Shown: positions 31,651 through 41,283 of the stretch, piece by piece | Layout: the number at the start of each line of letters is the position of its first letter | Numbering within the stretch: position 1 is the first letter of the stretch | Source: Pusillimonas sp. T7-7 | GTDB taxonomy: Bacteria; Pseudomonadota; Gammaproteobacteria; Burkholderiales; Burkholderiaceae_B | Direction of reading: 5' to 3' | Assembly: GCF_000209655.1 (NCBI RefSeq) | Contig: NC_015458.1 | Coordinates: forward strand, 1,054,001-1,118,000 | Length of the DNA stretch: 64,000 bases | The notes under the pieces: model-generated | The model's database searches: none | Told to the model about the DNA's origin: nothing | The model's input: the letters and a program-made list of their open reading frames with translations, nothing else | Made by a program: the position numbers and the translations under genes

Positions 31651-32247
31651 TTATAGTCGTGCCGGATTCAACCCCTGCGCATAGGCGGATTTGGCCGCCA
31701 GCGCCCAGAACTCAGGCAAAAAACATTCGGCTACGAGCAGGGGCTCGCCACCACGCCAGAAAACCGAACAGCGTGCCAGCAGCTTATGAGCTGGCGGGCG
31801 CTGGGCGCCCATGGTCCGTTGGGCTGTCTCGTACAGGGGGTTCTGTTCATGTAAACGACAGGAAAAAAACCGAGAGCGTGTGATCTGGGGATCATGGTAG
31901 AGCATGTCGGCCAAGGGGCGCGAACGCAGGCGGCGCATGCCTTGCCACAGCCCGTGTGACGCCATAAGAGGGGTGAAGCTGCGTGCGAAAACACTATCGA
32001 CACCGTCTATGGACATCATGATTTCGCGTATCCAGATAGGGCTGCGTACTGGGCGCTGCAACATCCAGGCTTCGGCCGGATGCAGGCCGATGGCCTGTTC
32101 GTTGATGACACGTAATTGCACCTGGCCCAGTTGGCGCAGGCCTGCAGTCAGGGCGCCGGGCCGGAAAAGCCAGTGTTTTTGAACCCGGCCCAGACCGGCT
32201 CGGGGGAAGGGCGTCCATGTGCTGCGAGGTGTGGGCTTTAATTCCAT
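31651..32247 (-). CDS. ubiC: chorismate--pyruvate lyase UbiC
   Basis: The 198-residue enzyme makes 4-hydroxybenzoate from chorismate for ubiquinone. The UbiC pattern is seen with [27 protein letters not shown] and [18 protein letters not shown] near the end. ATG at 32247 gives MELKPTPRS and is chosen over an upstream ATG at 32271. It is divergent from the rluF-like gene, with 36 bases between start codons. No ubiA is adjacent. Confidence 0.88.
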   Translation of the reverse strand: MELKPTPRSTWTPFPRAGLGRVQKHWLFRPGALTAGLRQLGQVQLRVINEQAIGLHPAEAWMLQRPVRSPIWIREIMMSIDGVDSVFARSFTPLMASHGLWQGMRRLRSRPLADMLYHDPQITRSRFFSCRLHEQNPLYETAQRTMGAQRPPAHKLLARCSVFWRGGEPLLVAECFLPEFWALAAKSAYAQGLNPARL

Positions 32248-32283
32248 AAACGTTATTATCGCCAAAGTCATAAAATAGCGCTT

Positions 32284-33018
32284 ATGGAAAAAATACGAAT
32301 TTCAAAATTGATGGCCGAACGCGGTTTGTGCTCGCGCCGCGAGGCTGACGCCTATATCGAGCGCGGCTGGGTACGGGTCGACGGCGTGGTGGTCTCGGAA
32401 CTGGGCAGCAAGGCCTGGCCTGACCAGAAGATCACGCTTGATAAGCAGGCGCAGCGTCGCCAGACTTCACGGGTGACCATACTGCTAAACAAGCCAGTGG
32501 GCTATGTATCGGGGCAAGCCGAGCAGGGCTATCGGCCGGCTGTATCGTTGATCAGCGCCAGCACGCGTTACCGGGTAGACAAGTCTCCCTTAAAGTTCGA
32601 GCCCGGCCATTTGCGTGGCCTGGCGCCGGCGGGTCGGCTGGATATCGATTCGCAAGGTTTGTTGGTGCTTACGCAAGACGGGCGAATTGCGCGCCAGCTG
32701 ATCAATGAAGATTCTGAAATAGATAAAGAGTACCTGGTGCGGGTTCAGGGAAAAATTGCGGGTAATGGCCTGGCCCAGCTTAATTTCGGCTTGTCGCTGG
32801 ACGGCAAGCCGCTGCGTCGTGCACATGTGGAATGGCAGAACGAGGATCAACTGCGTTTCGTCCTTCAGGAAGGCAAAAAGCGACAGATCCGTCGCATGTG
32901 CGAACAGGTCGGCCTGAAGGTCATAGGCCTGAAACGGGTGCGCATGGGGCGTATCGTACTGGGCGATCTGCCTCCCGGACAGTGGCGGTATTTGAAAGAG
33001 GGCGAGCGGTTTTTGTAG
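32284..33018 (+). CDS. rluF: RluF-like rRNA pseudouridine synthase
   Basis: The 244-residue protein belongs to the RsuA/RluB/E/F group. It has an N-terminal S4 domain (about residues 5-60, [22 protein letters not shown]) and the catalytic motif [17 protein letters not shown] with the active-site Asp. The C-terminal [24 protein letters not shown] resembles E. coli RluF, which modifies U2604 of 23S rRNA. The extra basic C-terminal tail of E. coli RluF is missing. The exact target is inferred. Confidence 0.88.
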   Translation: MEKIRISKLMAERGLCSRREADAYIERGWVRVDGVVVSELGSKAWPDQKITLDKQAQRRQTSRVTILLNKPVGYVSGQAEQGYRPAVSLISASTRYRVDKSPLKFEPGHLRGLAPAGRLDIDSQGLLVLTQDGRIARQLINEDSEIDKEYLVRVQGKIAGNGLAQLNFGLSLDGKPLRRAHVEWQNEDQLRFVLQEGKKRQIRRMCEQVGLKVIGLKRVRMGRIVLGDLPPGQWRYLKEGERFL

Positions 33019-33119
33019 TTGTTGGTCATTAGTGAATGGTTGATTGGCTGCCCGACACACCTCAGGCAACGTCATCAGAAACCAGCCATACACCAGCAAG
33101 CCAATAAATCGTCGTCAGG

Positions 33120-33974
33120 CTAAGAACCGTGCTGCTTCAGCGTATATCCCGCCCGATCATCCATTTTCAGCTTCTCGCTTAACCAGGGCAAAGCAACGGC
33201 CAGCTCATCGTGCAGCGTCCAGGGCGGATTCAGCACAAACATGCCACTGCCATGCAAACCGTGGCCATCGCCCGAAGGCTTGCGCACCGTCAGGCTGGCA
33301 TGTACCCAAGGCGTTTTAAGACGCTCCAGCGAACGGACCAATTCCTGCACCTCAAGACGCTGCACCAGGGGGTACCACACGGCAAAACAACCGGTGGCAA
33401 ACCGCTTCAAACCCTCGTTCACTGCCTGCAAAGTCTTGCGGTAATCCTGCTTGTCTTCATACGAAGGGTCGATAATGATGACTCCCCGCCGTGGCGCGGG
33501 AGGCAATTGGCTTTTTAAACCCGAAAACCCGTCTGCCTCGTAAACCGTAGTTTGGCGCAATGTACTGCGGCCCTGGGTGCTCAGATTCTGTTTTAGTACA
33601 TCGATCTCGGATGGATGCATTTCAAACAGCTTCAGGCGGTCTTGCCCCCGCAGTGCACGCAAGGCCAGCCAGGGAGAGCCTGGGTAGAAGTTTGCAACAC
33701 CGTCGGGATTGAAATGATGCACCTCTTCCAGATAACGCTCTATCAGGGGCGGCATGTTCTCGGCGCCCAACAGGCGATCCAGGCCGTCGGTGAACTCACC
33801 GTTCTGGCTGGCCCACTCGCTGCGCAAATCGTACAAGCCCGCTCCGGCATGCGTGTCTATCACCCAGTATGCACTGTCCTTGCGGTTCAGATGGTCCAGT
33901 ATGTGCACAAAGGTCGCGTGCTTCAGGACATCGGCTTGATTGCCGGCGTGAAAAGCGTGTCGATAGCTGAACAA
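33120..33974 (-). CDS. rlmJ: 23S rRNA (adenine-2030-N6)-methyltransferase RlmJ
   Basis: The 284-residue enzyme starts MFSYRHAFHAGNQADVLKHAT, which is the RlmJ N-terminus, and contains DTHAGAGLYDL and the catalytic DPSYE motif (IIDPSYEDKQDY). It methylates A2030 of 23S rRNA. The start codon is TTG at 33974, supported by an AAGGAAA just upstream on the minus strand and by the exact fit to the family N-terminus. The opposite-strand rluF-like gene converges on it. No terminator was seen in the 100-base gap. Confidence 0.94.
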   Translation of the reverse strand: MFSYRHAFHAGNQADVLKHATFVHILDHLNRKDSAYWVIDTHAGAGLYDLRSEWASQNGEFTDGLDRLLGAENMPPLIERYLEEVHHFNPDGVANFYPGSPWLALRALRGQDRLKLFEMHPSEIDVLKQNLSTQGRSTLRQTTVYEADGFSGLKSQLPPAPRRGVIIIDPSYEDKQDYRKTLQAVNEGLKRFATGCFAVWYPLVQRLEVQELVRSLERLKTPWVHASLTVRKPSGDGHGLHGSGMFVLNPPWTLHDELAVALPWLSEKLKMDDRAGYTLKQHGS

Positions 33975-33983
33975 GAGATTTCC

Positions 33984-34763
33984 TTACGAAGAAGCAGCCG
34001 AGCTTCTTGCGAAGCTGGTTGGCAAAATGGTTTTGATTTCATCAGTAATGACTGCATTGCAGCCCCAGTCCAGCAGTTCCCGTGCGCGCGCCGGATCGTT
34101 GACTGTCCAGACGGCGAGCGTGTAGCCGGCACTGCGTATCGCCTCTACAAGAGCGCGCGTGGTGTAGCGGTCGTTCAAGTTGAGGCCCTGGCATTTCAGC
34201 CGCTGTACGCGCTCGGGCCAGTCTGGCGGCGCCTCTTTTGAAATCAGCAAGGCGCGTGGCAGTTCGGGGGCCTCTTGCAAGGCTGCCTGCAACGCGGTTT
34301 CCGAGAATGAGGATAGCAGCGGAGGTAGGGTGGCGCCCGCCCAGAGGGCCCGAGCCAGCCTTGCGACTTGCTTGCCGGTTTCGGCTTCCAACCCGGTATG
34401 AGGTTTGATCTCTATGTTGCTATGTATGCCGTTGGCCCGCGTAAAGGCTGCAATGGCATGCAAAGAAGGGATGGGTTCGCCTGCATAGCCGGCCGAATGC
34501 CAGCCGCCTGCATCTACCGTGGCCAGTTCGGCCCAGGACTTGTCGGCAGCGTTGCCGGTGGCGTTCGAGGTACGATCCAGTGTGTCGTCGTGCAGCAGCA
34601 GCGCGATGCCGTCCCGACTGAGCTTGACGTCATATTCCATCATCATGAACCCATGGGCCGCCCCCATGCGCATGGCTGCCAGCGTGTTTTCAGGCGCCTG
34701 ACGGCCTGCGCCGCGGTGTGCAATCAGGGCAGGGTAAGGCCAGTCGGGCCGGTATTGCGTCAT
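33984..34763 (-). CDS. ugpQ: glycerophosphodiester phosphodiesterase UgpQ
   Basis: The 259-residue protein has the GDPD TIM-barrel motifs: ALIAHRGAGRQAPENT near the N-terminus with HRG, then EYDVKLSRDGIALLLHDDTLDRTS with the metal-binding E and D residues and H. No signal peptide is present, so it is cytosolic like UgpQ, splitting deacylated phospholipid diesters to glycerol 3-phosphate. It is probably cotranscribed with rlmJ, which follows after 9 bases. No ugpBAEC genes are adjacent. Confidence 0.9.
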   Translation of the reverse strand: MTQYRPDWPYPALIAHRGAGRQAPENTLAAMRMGAAHGFMMMEYDVKLSRDGIALLLHDDTLDRTSNATGNAADKSWAELATVDAGGWHSAGYAGEPIPSLHAIAAFTRANGIHSNIEIKPHTGLEAETGKQVARLARALWAGATLPPLLSSFSETALQAALQEAPELPRALLISKEAPPDWPERVQRLKCQGLNLNDRYTTRALVEAIRSAGYTLAVWTVNDPARARELLDWGCNAVITDEIKTILPTSFARSSAASS

Positions 34764-34988
34764 TTTTCGGATTCCGCTTAAAAAGCCAATTGGGTAGGGC
34801 CATGCACGACGGAAGGTGCATCAGGGGCATTTTATCCCCCCGCAAACAGCCTTACGGTAAGGGTGGTGGTAAACTGCATAAAATTTTTACGTTCAGCCCT
34901 GAGTTTTTATAATATTGGCGATTCTTATCGCCTTTTTTGATGTTACCGTCTTGCGGGCTCTTGTGGGTCGCAGGTCAGTGAGTGATTA
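34764..34988 (+). promoter_or_regulatory. structured intergenic leader before ppiD
   Basis: This 225-base gap holds a series of hairpins: ATGCAC/GTGCAT (34802-34821), GGGG/CCCC (34824-34839) and CCTTA/TAAGG (34850-34862). A TATAAT box is at 34908-34913 with TTTACG 16 bases upstream. GGCGAT/ATCGCC (34917-34932) plus TTTTTT (34933-34938) follows directly as a terminator. No coding region or tRNA was found. Confidence 0.5.
34917..34938 (+). terminator. intrinsic terminator in the ppiD leader
   Basis: GGCGAT (34917-34922), a TCTT loop and ATCGCC (34927-34932) are followed by six T. It is a compact intrinsic terminator 50 bases upstream of the ppiD start codon. Confidence 0.65.
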
Positions 34989-36956
34989 ATGTTCGATTTT
35001 ATTCGTACCCATCAACGCCTGATGCAATTGGTTCTGCTGGTGTTGATTCTTCCGTCTTTCGTGCTGATAGGCGTAAGCGGCTACACCAACTATGTGTCGG
35101 GCGACCACGATATCGTCACGCTTGGTGATACATCGATAACCCAGCAAGACTTCGATCAGGCGCGCCGCAATCAGCTGCAGCAACTGCAACAGAGCAGCCA
35201 GGGCGCTTTCGATCCGGCCATTCTCGATAGCCCCGCAGCGCGCAGTGCCTTGCTGGAGTCGCTGATAGACCGGACTGTGCTGGTCGAAACCGCCACCAAA
35301 GAACGGTTCAGCGTGTCCGACAGCGTGTTGCGACAGACTATCGCCTCTATGCCTCAACTGCAGGTAGACGGGCAATTCTCTGCCGAGCGCTATAACGATG
35401 TGTTGGCTTCTGCCGGGCTGACCACGCGCGATTTTGAACAGAGCCAACGAGGCGAACTGGCACTGGGCCGTGTCTTGGGGCCCGTGACCATGACAGCCTC
35501 GGTCCCTTCTGTGGTCATTGACAAGCTCAAGCTGGCCCTGACCGAACAGCGCACAATACGCCTGTTGGCTTTCCCCGCAGCTGAGCAGGAAAAAGAAGTA
35601 CAGATTACCGACGCAGACATTCAGGACTGGTACGAGAAAAACAAGCAAAGCCTTGAACTGCCCGAACAGCTTAGCGCGCAGTACTTGTTGCTGAACGAAG
35701 AAGCCGCCATGGCGAACCTGCCGCAGATCAGCGATGAAGACCTGCAAAAGTATTACGAGCAGAACAAGGCTCGTTATGTGCAGCCTGCGCGGGTAAATGT
35801 CAGCCATATCCAGATCAATATTCCCGCCGACGCCTCTGAAGCGCAACGAAGCGAAGCGCTGGCCAAAGCGCAAGACATCGCCAAACGGGCGCAGGCTGAT
35901 GCAGCCGCGTTTGCCGAGTTGGCCCAAAACGAATCACAAGATGCCGGCACAGCCAAGGAAGGCGGAAAGCTGGGCTGGATCACCAAAGGCTCCTGGCCGG
36001 CACAGCTGGAGCAAGTGGTATTTGCACTCAAGGCTGGGCAGGTGTCCGATGCTGTAGAAGGGCCAGGCGGTTACCATGTTTTCCTGGCCAATGAAGTTCA
36101 AGCTGAAAAGGGCGAGTCCTTCGAAGAAGCCAAGGCCAAGGTTCAGGCCGAAGTCAGCCGCCAGCTCGGGGCCGATCGCTACGCCGACATGGCCACCAAA
36201 CTTACCAGCCTGGTCTACGATAATCCCGACAGCCTGCAAGCCGCTGCTGACGAACTTGGCCTGAAGGTCAAGACCGCGACAGGGATTGCCCGCGATCGTT
36301 TGTTGGCCTCTGACGAAGTCCCTGCCGATGCTGCTTCGGCCAGCGAAGATGCCGCACTGCTCGACGATGTGCGCGTGCGCAGGGCCTTGTTTTCACCTCA
36401 GGTTTTGAACGAAAAGCAGAATTCGGGGGTTATCGAAATTTCCCCTGACACCATGATGGTGGTTCGCGTGGCAAACGTCACACCCGCACACGTTCCGGAA
36501 CTGGCGCAAGTGTCTGACCATATCCGTGAGCAACTGAAGACTGAGCGTGCATTGCTTGCCGCAGAACAGGCCGGCCAGGTCGCCCTGGAAACCTTCAAGA
36601 AGCAGGATCCGAGCCAGGTGCCCGAGGGTTTTGGTACTCCCCTTGAAGTCAGCCGAATCGACCCACAGGGCCTGGATCAGGCTGTCACTGATGCCGCTTT
36701 CAATGTCTCGACCGAAACCTTGCCCGTTTATACCGGTGTTAAAGGATCGCAAGGCTATGTGCTGGTGCGTGTCGAAAGCGTCAAGCCTGGTGATGTCGAC
36801 AACCCCTTGCTGGCTGGACTGCCCATGCAGTTGGATCAGGCCTGGGGCCAGGCGGAAGAACAAGCCGTGCTCGAGGCCATGCGTGCACAGGCCAAGGTAA
36901 CCCTGCTGCCCGAAGCCCAAGAGGCGCTTGCAGGCGAGAACGACTCACAAAACTGA
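34989..36956 (+). CDS. ppiD: PpiD-type peptidyl-prolyl isomerase chaperone
   Basis: The 655-residue protein has one N-terminal membrane anchor (about residues 12-34), a SurA-like N-terminal chaperone region and a parvulin domain (about 265-365, with ISHIQI-like VSHIQINIP and GGKLGWITKGSWPAQLEQVVF). The rest is an alpha-helical periplasmic part. PpiD sits at the Sec translocon and helps exported proteins fold. In many bacteria hupB is directly upstream; here it is not. A structured leader precedes it and a perfect 19-base terminator follows. Confidence 0.93.
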   Translation: MFDFIRTHQRLMQLVLLVLILPSFVLIGVSGYTNYVSGDHDIVTLGDTSITQQDFDQARRNQLQQLQQSSQGAFDPAILDSPAARSALLESLIDRTVLVETATKERFSVSDSVLRQTIASMPQLQVDGQFSAERYNDVLASAGLTTRDFEQSQRGELALGRVLGPVTMTASVPSVVIDKLKLALTEQRTIRLLAFPAAEQEKEVQITDADIQDWYEKNKQSLELPEQLSAQYLLLNEEAAMANLPQISDEDLQKYYEQNKARYVQPARVNVSHIQINIPADASEAQRSEALAKAQDIAKRAQADAAAFAELAQNESQDAGTAKEGGKLGWITKGSWPAQLEQVVFALKAGQVSDAVEGPGGYHVFLANEVQAEKGESFEEAKAKVQAEVSRQLGADRYADMATKLTSLVYDNPDSLQAAADELGLKVKTATGIARDRLLASDEVPADAASASEDAALLDDVRVRRALFSPQVLNEKQNSGVIEISPDTMMVVRVANVTPAHVPELAQVSDHIREQLKTERALLAAEQAGQVALETFKKQDPSQVPEGFGTPLEVSRIDPQGLDQAVTDAAFNVSTETLPVYTGVKGSQGYVLVRVESVKPGDVDNPLLAGLPMQLDQAWGQAEEQAVLEAMRAQAKVTLLPEAQEALAGENDSQN

Positions 36957-36964
36957 TGACAGCA

Positions 36965-37004
36965 ACAAGACAAGCGGCCCGTAAATACGGGCCGCTTGTC
37001 TTGT
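36965..37004. terminator. perfect 19-base inverted repeat terminator
   Basis: Positions 36965-36983 and 36986-37004 are exact reverse complements (left arm begins ACAAGACAAGCGGCCC), with only two bases in the nominal loop. It lies between ppiD and the convergent tesA gene and serves both. Confidence 0.8.
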
Positions 37005-37038
37005 ATTGAAGTCAAAAGTTTAGCTGTCTGTGCTGTTG

Positions 37039-37692
37039 TTATTTGCCATGCGCTTGCAGCATGGGCGCCAATTGTTCCCATACGTTTTCGGCAAGCACTG
37101 ACTGCGCCTCTTCGTTGGGGTGTATGCCGTCTGCCTGAAACCGGCTGCGGTCGGCAGCAATGCCATCTAATAAGAACGGGGTCAGCTGCGTGTTGTGCCG
37201 CTCGGCCAGCATAGGGTATAAATTCTGGAATTGCTCGGTGTACTTGCGGCCGTAATTGGGCGGTATTTGCATCCCCAGCAAAAGTACCCGCGCATTGGCT
37301 TGCTGCGACAGCTCAATCATGTCAGCCAGATTTTTTTCTGTCATGCTCAGAGACAGGCCCCTCAGGGCATCATTGGCGCCCAGTTCAATGATCACAATAC
37401 CGGGCTGGTATTGCTCAAGCGCAGCAGGAAGGCGGCTAAGGCCACCGCTGGTGGTGTCGCCGCTTATGCTGCTGTTGTGTATTTGGTAGGTTGGATTCTG
37501 TTCGCTCAGGCGTTGCTCGATGACGGATACCCAGCCGGAACCGCGCCGCAGCCCGTATTCAGCAGAAAGACTGTCGCCCAGCACCAGTATGGTGGACTCG
37601 GGGCTGGTATGCTGTGGGCTGGCCCAGGCCAAGCTGCCTGCAAACTGAAAACAACACAGTGCAACGACTGCAAAACTACGGCGTATCCACAT
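37039..37692 (-). CDS. tesA: arylesterase / acyl-CoA thioesterase I (TesA, GDSL family)
   Basis: The 217-residue SGNH hydrolase has a signal peptide (about residues 1-25, ending AWAS) and the GDS nucleophile at 39-41 in LGDSLSAEYG. The GANDALRG oxyanion motif and the catalytic DGIHPN triad end follow. It should act in the periplasm on thioesters, lysophospholipids or aryl esters. ATG at 37692 is chosen; an upstream start at 37710 would run into the divergent ybbA-type gene. The two start codons are only four bases apart. Confidence 0.92.
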   Translation of the reverse strand: MWIRRSFAVVALCCFQFAGSLAWASPQHTSPESTILVLGDSLSAEYGLRRGSGWVSVIEQRLSEQNPTYQIHNSSISGDTTSGGLSRLPAALEQYQPGIVIIELGANDALRGLSLSMTEKNLADMIELSQQANARVLLLGMQIPPNYGRKYTEQFQNLYPMLAERHNTQLTPFLLDGIAADRSRFQADGIHPNEEAQSVLAENVWEQLAPMLQAHGK

Positions 37693-37696
37693 CAGT

Positions 37697-38365
37697 ATGA
37701 TCCATTCCATTGAAGTTAAACAGCTTTGTCAGCGTGTCGTTGACTCTTCCGGTGTGCTCGATATTTTAGACAAAGTCAGTTTTACGGTGGACGCAGGTCA
37801 GGCTGTGGCCATTACGGGCAGCTCGGGCTCGGGCAAATCAACCCTGCTTGGACTGCTGGCTGGCCTGGATGTTCCCAGTTCGGGCCAGGTCTTGCTGCTG
37901 GGGCACGATTTATTTGCGCTCGATGAAGAAGCCCGAGCCGCACTGCGGGCGGCGCATGTGGGCTTTGTATTTCAGTCATTCCAGCTATTGCCCAACCTGA
38001 CTGCCCTTGAAAACGTGATGCTGCCCCTGGAACTTGCCGGCAAGCCGGCCCTGGATGAGGCCAAAAGCATGCTGGAGCGCGTGGGTTTGAAGGAACGACT
38101 GCATCATTACCCCAAGACGCTGTCAGGTGGTGAGCAGCAGCGTGTATCGCTGGCGCGTGCATTCGTGGTCCAGCCCAGCTTGCTGTTTGCCGACGAACCC
38201 ACGGGCAGCCTGGACGCCCGTAACGGCGCCCGAGTCATTGAGTTGATGTTCGAACTGCATCGCGAGCTTGAAACGACACTGCTCATGGTAACGCACGACC
38301 CGCAGCTGGCGGCCTTGTGCCAGCGCGAACTGCATTTGTCAGGCGGGCGTGTGCAAGCCGCCTGA
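37697..38365 (+). CDS. ybbA: ABC transporter ATP-binding protein (YbbA/LolD-like)
   Basis: The 222-residue ATPase has Walker A GSSGSGKST (residues 41-49), signature LSGGEQQR and Walker B LLFADEPTGSLD, typical of the LolD/YbbA/MacB class. Divergence from tesA matches the E. coli tesA-ybbA arrangement. There the partner permease ybbP follows; here the next gene is the opposite-strand dctM, five bases away, so the permease is missing from this locus. The substrate is unknown. Confidence 0.9.
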   Translation: MIHSIEVKQLCQRVVDSSGVLDILDKVSFTVDAGQAVAITGSSGSGKSTLLGLLAGLDVPSSGQVLLLGHDLFALDEEARAALRAAHVGFVFQSFQLLPNLTALENVMLPLELAGKPALDEAKSMLERVGLKERLHHYPKTLSGGEQQRVSLARAFVVQPSLLFADEPTGSLDARNGARVIELMFELHRELETTLLMVTHDPQLAALCQRELHLSGGRVQAA

Positions 38366-38370
38366 TCGGG

Positions 38371-39672
38371 CTACATTTTCATGTTGCGGGGCAACCATGT
38401 GGCGACTTCAGGGACGACGTAAAGTATAAGCACGCCAGCTATCATCAGCAGGAACATGGGCAAGGACACACGGGCGAGATAGGGCAGTTCTTTTTTGGTC
38501 ATGCCTGACAGCACGAACAGGTTGAACCCCACCGGCGGCGTGATCTGGGCCATTTCAATAACAAAGACCAGGAAAATGCCGAACCAGATCAAGTCTATGC
38601 CGGCCGAGGTTACGGTGGGCAGCAGTATGCCCATGGTAAGCACCACTATGGAAATGCCGTCCAGAAAGCAACCCAGCACAACGAAAAAGACCATCAGGGC
38701 CATGAGCAGTCCGAACTGCGAGAGCCCCAGCGAGGCTATCCATTCGGCCAGGGCGCGCGGCAAGCCTATATAACCCATGGATAAGGTCAGGAACTGTGCG
38801 CCGGCGAGAATCAGGGCAATCATACAATAAAGCCGTGTCGCGCCCATTAGCGATTCTTTGAACACCGCCCAGTTCATGGAGCCTTGCAGGGACGACAGGA
38901 TAAGTGCACCTATGACGCCGACAGCGGCGGCTTCAGTGGCTGTGGCAAAACCTGTATAAATAGTGCCCAGCACCACAGCAATAAGAATAACCACGGGGAT
39001 CAGGTGGCGGGACTGGTATAGCTTTTGGAAAAAGCTCAGTTCCTGGTCTGCGGCGGGAATTTTCCCGGGGTGCAACAGGGCCCAGATGGCGATATAACCC
39101 ATGAACAGCCCCGCCAGCAACATGCCTGGAAAAATACCGGCAATGAACAGCTTGGAAATCGAGACATCGGCCGCCACGCCATAGACAATCATGATGATGG
39201 AGGGCGGTATGAGCAGACCCAGCGTACCGGCGCCGGCAAGCGTCCCGATGATTTGGTCTTGAGGGTAGCCCCGTCTGGTCAGCTCCGGAATGGTCATTTT
39301 GCCTATGGTGGCGCAGGTGGCGGCCGACGAGCCGGACACTGCGGCAAAAATGGCGCAGCCAACGATATTGGTATGCAGCAGTCGGCCGGGAATCCGGTCC
39401 AGCCACGGCGCAAGCCCCTTGAAAAGGTCTTGCGACAGGCGCGAGCGGAACAGGATTTCACCCATCCAGAGGAATAAAGGCAGGGCGGTGAGCGTCCAAC
39501 TGGATGATGCTCCCCAGATGGTGATGGCCATGGCATCGCCCGCCGGGCGGCTGGAAAACAATTCCATACCCAGCCAGGCTGTGCCCGCCAGGGTCAGACC
39601 CACCCATACGCCGCCGGCCAGGAATCCAAAGATGGACACGACCAGCATGGTGATGACCAATGCTTCATTCAT
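38371..39672 (-). CDS. dctM: TRAP transporter large permease (DctM)
   Basis: The 433-residue protein has about 12 hydrophobic spans and the DctM pattern, including GASSSWTLTALPLFLWMGEIL and LLIPPSIIMIVYGVAADVSI. It forms the ion-coupled transport channel with DctQ. Start at 39672 is chosen; upstream in-frame codons would lie in dctQ. The first codons overlap the end of dctQ by eight bases, a common coupling in this operon type. Confidence 0.94.
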   Translation of the reverse strand: MNEALVITMLVVSIFGFLAGGVWVGLTLAGTAWLGMELFSSRPAGDAMAITIWGASSSWTLTALPLFLWMGEILFRSRLSQDLFKGLAPWLDRIPGRLLHTNIVGCAIFAAVSGSSAATCATIGKMTIPELTRRGYPQDQIIGTLAGAGTLGLLIPPSIIMIVYGVAADVSISKLFIAGIFPGMLLAGLFMGYIAIWALLHPGKIPAADQELSFFQKLYQSRHLIPVVILIAVVLGTIYTGFATATEAAAVGVIGALILSSLQGSMNWAVFKESLMGATRLYCMIALILAGAQFLTLSMGYIGLPRALAEWIASLGLSQFGLLMALMVFFVVLGCFLDGISIVVLTMGILLPTVTSAGIDLIWFGIFLVFVIEMAQITPPVGFNLFVLSGMTKKELPYLARVSLPMFLLMIAGVLILYVVPEVATWLPRNMKM

Positions 39673-40171
39673 AGTGTGCTTCTTCGCTCTGGACGGTTTC
39701 AGGAATGCCTTTATATCGTCGGATGGTCTCGTCCAGAATGGCAATAAAGAAGATCAGTGCACCGACAGCCATCGATATCTGCGGTATCCATAAAGGTGTG
39801 GCGTCGTCGCTGGTCGATATATCGCTATAGGCGTAGGAGTCAAGCACCAGCTTGAAGCTGAACCAGCACAGGTTGGCTGCAATGATGCAGGCAATGACCA
39901 GTGCGCAAAGATCCAGCCGCATGCGTCCTTTGGCAGGCAATGAAGACAAGATCAGCGTGACCCGTATGTGCTCGCCGCTTTTGAAGGTATGTGCCAGCGC
40001 AAGAAAACCTGCCGCAGCCATGGAATAGCCGGCATAGGCATCAAGGCCGCCTATGTGGACTCCCAATTGGCGAGTGATGATGGACATAGAGACCGCCACC
40101 AGAACACCTACAGTGAAAACGGCGGCCAGGCCGCCGCTCACAAGATAAAGTTTGTCGAGAAAGCGGCGCAT
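39665..40171 (-). CDS. dctQ: TRAP transporter small permease (DctQ)
   Basis: The 168-residue membrane protein has four predicted spans and the DctQ signature region (GVHIGGLDAYAGYSMAAAGFLALAHTF is the conserved second-third span area). It anchors the complex with DctM. It lies 55 bases downstream of dctP and overlaps dctM. Substrate is set by DctP. Confidence 0.92.
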   Translation of the reverse strand: MRRFLDKLYLVSGGLAAVFTVGVLVAVSMSIITRQLGVHIGGLDAYAGYSMAAAGFLALAHTFKSGEHIRVTLILSSLPAKGRMRLDLCALVIACIIAANLCWFSFKLVLDSYAYSDISTSDDATPLWIPQISMAVGALIFFIAILDETIRRYKGIPETVQSEEAHYE

Positions 40172-40226
40172 GGTTGGGGCCTGTCAATGCGATAAAAGAG
40201 ACTTGTGTTCAAGCTTGACCGACGCG

Positions 40227-41198
40227 TTATTTGGCCTGGAATTTATCAATGACTTGCTGGCCATCGGGTCCGGCACGCTTGATCCATTCTTCGAGCATGG
40301 TGTCGCCGACTTTGTCCAGGCCGCTCATGAGTTCGGCGCTGGGCTTGATGATTTCCATGCCATTCTCGGCCAGCTTGTCCAGATACCACTGGGTTTTTTC
40401 CTTGGATAATGCCCAGCCGCGTTTTTCAGCGGCGGCGCCGGCTTCCAGCAGGGCCTTCTTGCTGTTTTCGTCGAGGCTGTCGAAGGCCTTTTTATTGACG
40501 ATGAGCGCGTTCTTGGGCAGCCAGGCCTGAGTGTCGTAGAACTTTTTGATGTATTCATAGGTTTTGGTGTCCCAGCCGGTGGAGCCCGAAGTCATGAAGG
40601 CATCGACAACACCCGTGGCCATGGCCTGGGCCAGTTCAGATTGCTGGATCGTTACGGGCTGGGCGCCAACCAGTTCGGCGATGCGCGCGGTAACGGGGCT
40701 GTAGGCACGCCATTTGACCCCTTCAAGGTCTTTGACCGTTTTGATATCTTTATTGGCGAAAATGCCTTGAGGCGGCCAGGCCACGGTATACAGCAGGGTC
40801 ATGCCCTGTGATTCAAGTTTTTTGTTGAGCAGGTCTTTCTGGGCCTGATAGAGCTTCCAGGCGGCATCGTAGCCGGTGGCCAGGAACGGAAGACCGTCAA
40901 GCGCGTAAATAGGATCTTCGTTGGCGTAGTTGGTAAGCAGGATTTCACCGATCTGCGCTTGGTTGCCTTGAACGGCGCGCTTGATTTCAGGCGCCTTGTA
41001 CAAAGAGGCACTGTGATGCAGCGTGATCTCGAGTTCACCCTTGGACAGTTCCTTGACGTCTTTGACGAACTGCTCAAGGTTTTGGGTGTGTAGATTGGAT
41101 GCCGGATAGGCACTGGGCAGATCCCATTTGGTGGCGGCCTGTGCGTTGAGCGTCAAAGCAGCACCTGCTACCGTAAGCAAAGCTAGCGTCTTCTTCAT
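40227..41198 (-). CDS. dctP: TRAP transporter solute-binding protein (DctP)
   Basis: The 323-residue protein has a signal peptide (about residues 1-22, ending AQA) and the DctP fold. The conserved Arg that pairs with a substrate carboxylate is visible in VKWRAYSPVTARIAEL near residue 160. It should capture an organic acid in the periplasm and deliver it to DctQM. ATG at 41198 is chosen because AAGGA lies just upstream. The exact acid cannot be read from sequence. It is the first gene of the dctPQM operon. Confidence 0.93.
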   Translation of the reverse strand: MKKTLALLTVAGAALTLNAQAATKWDLPSAYPASNLHTQNLEQFVKDVKELSKGELEITLHHSASLYKAPEIKRAVQGNQAQIGEILLTNYANEDPIYALDGLPFLATGYDAAWKLYQAQKDLLNKKLESQGMTLLYTVAWPPQGIFANKDIKTVKDLEGVKWRAYSPVTARIAELVGAQPVTIQQSELAQAMATGVVDAFMTSGSTGWDTKTYEYIKKFYDTQAWLPKNALIVNKKAFDSLDENSKKALLEAGAAAEKRGWALSKEKTQWYLDKLAENGMEIIKPSAELMSGLDKVGDTMLEEWIKRAGPDGQQVIDKFQAK

Positions 41199-41283
41199 GA
41201 TAGGAATCCTTTGGTTAATATGCAATGAAAGCAATACATGATCCGGTCTGCTTCCTGAAATTATTGTTCAGCCGGATTGTAGT

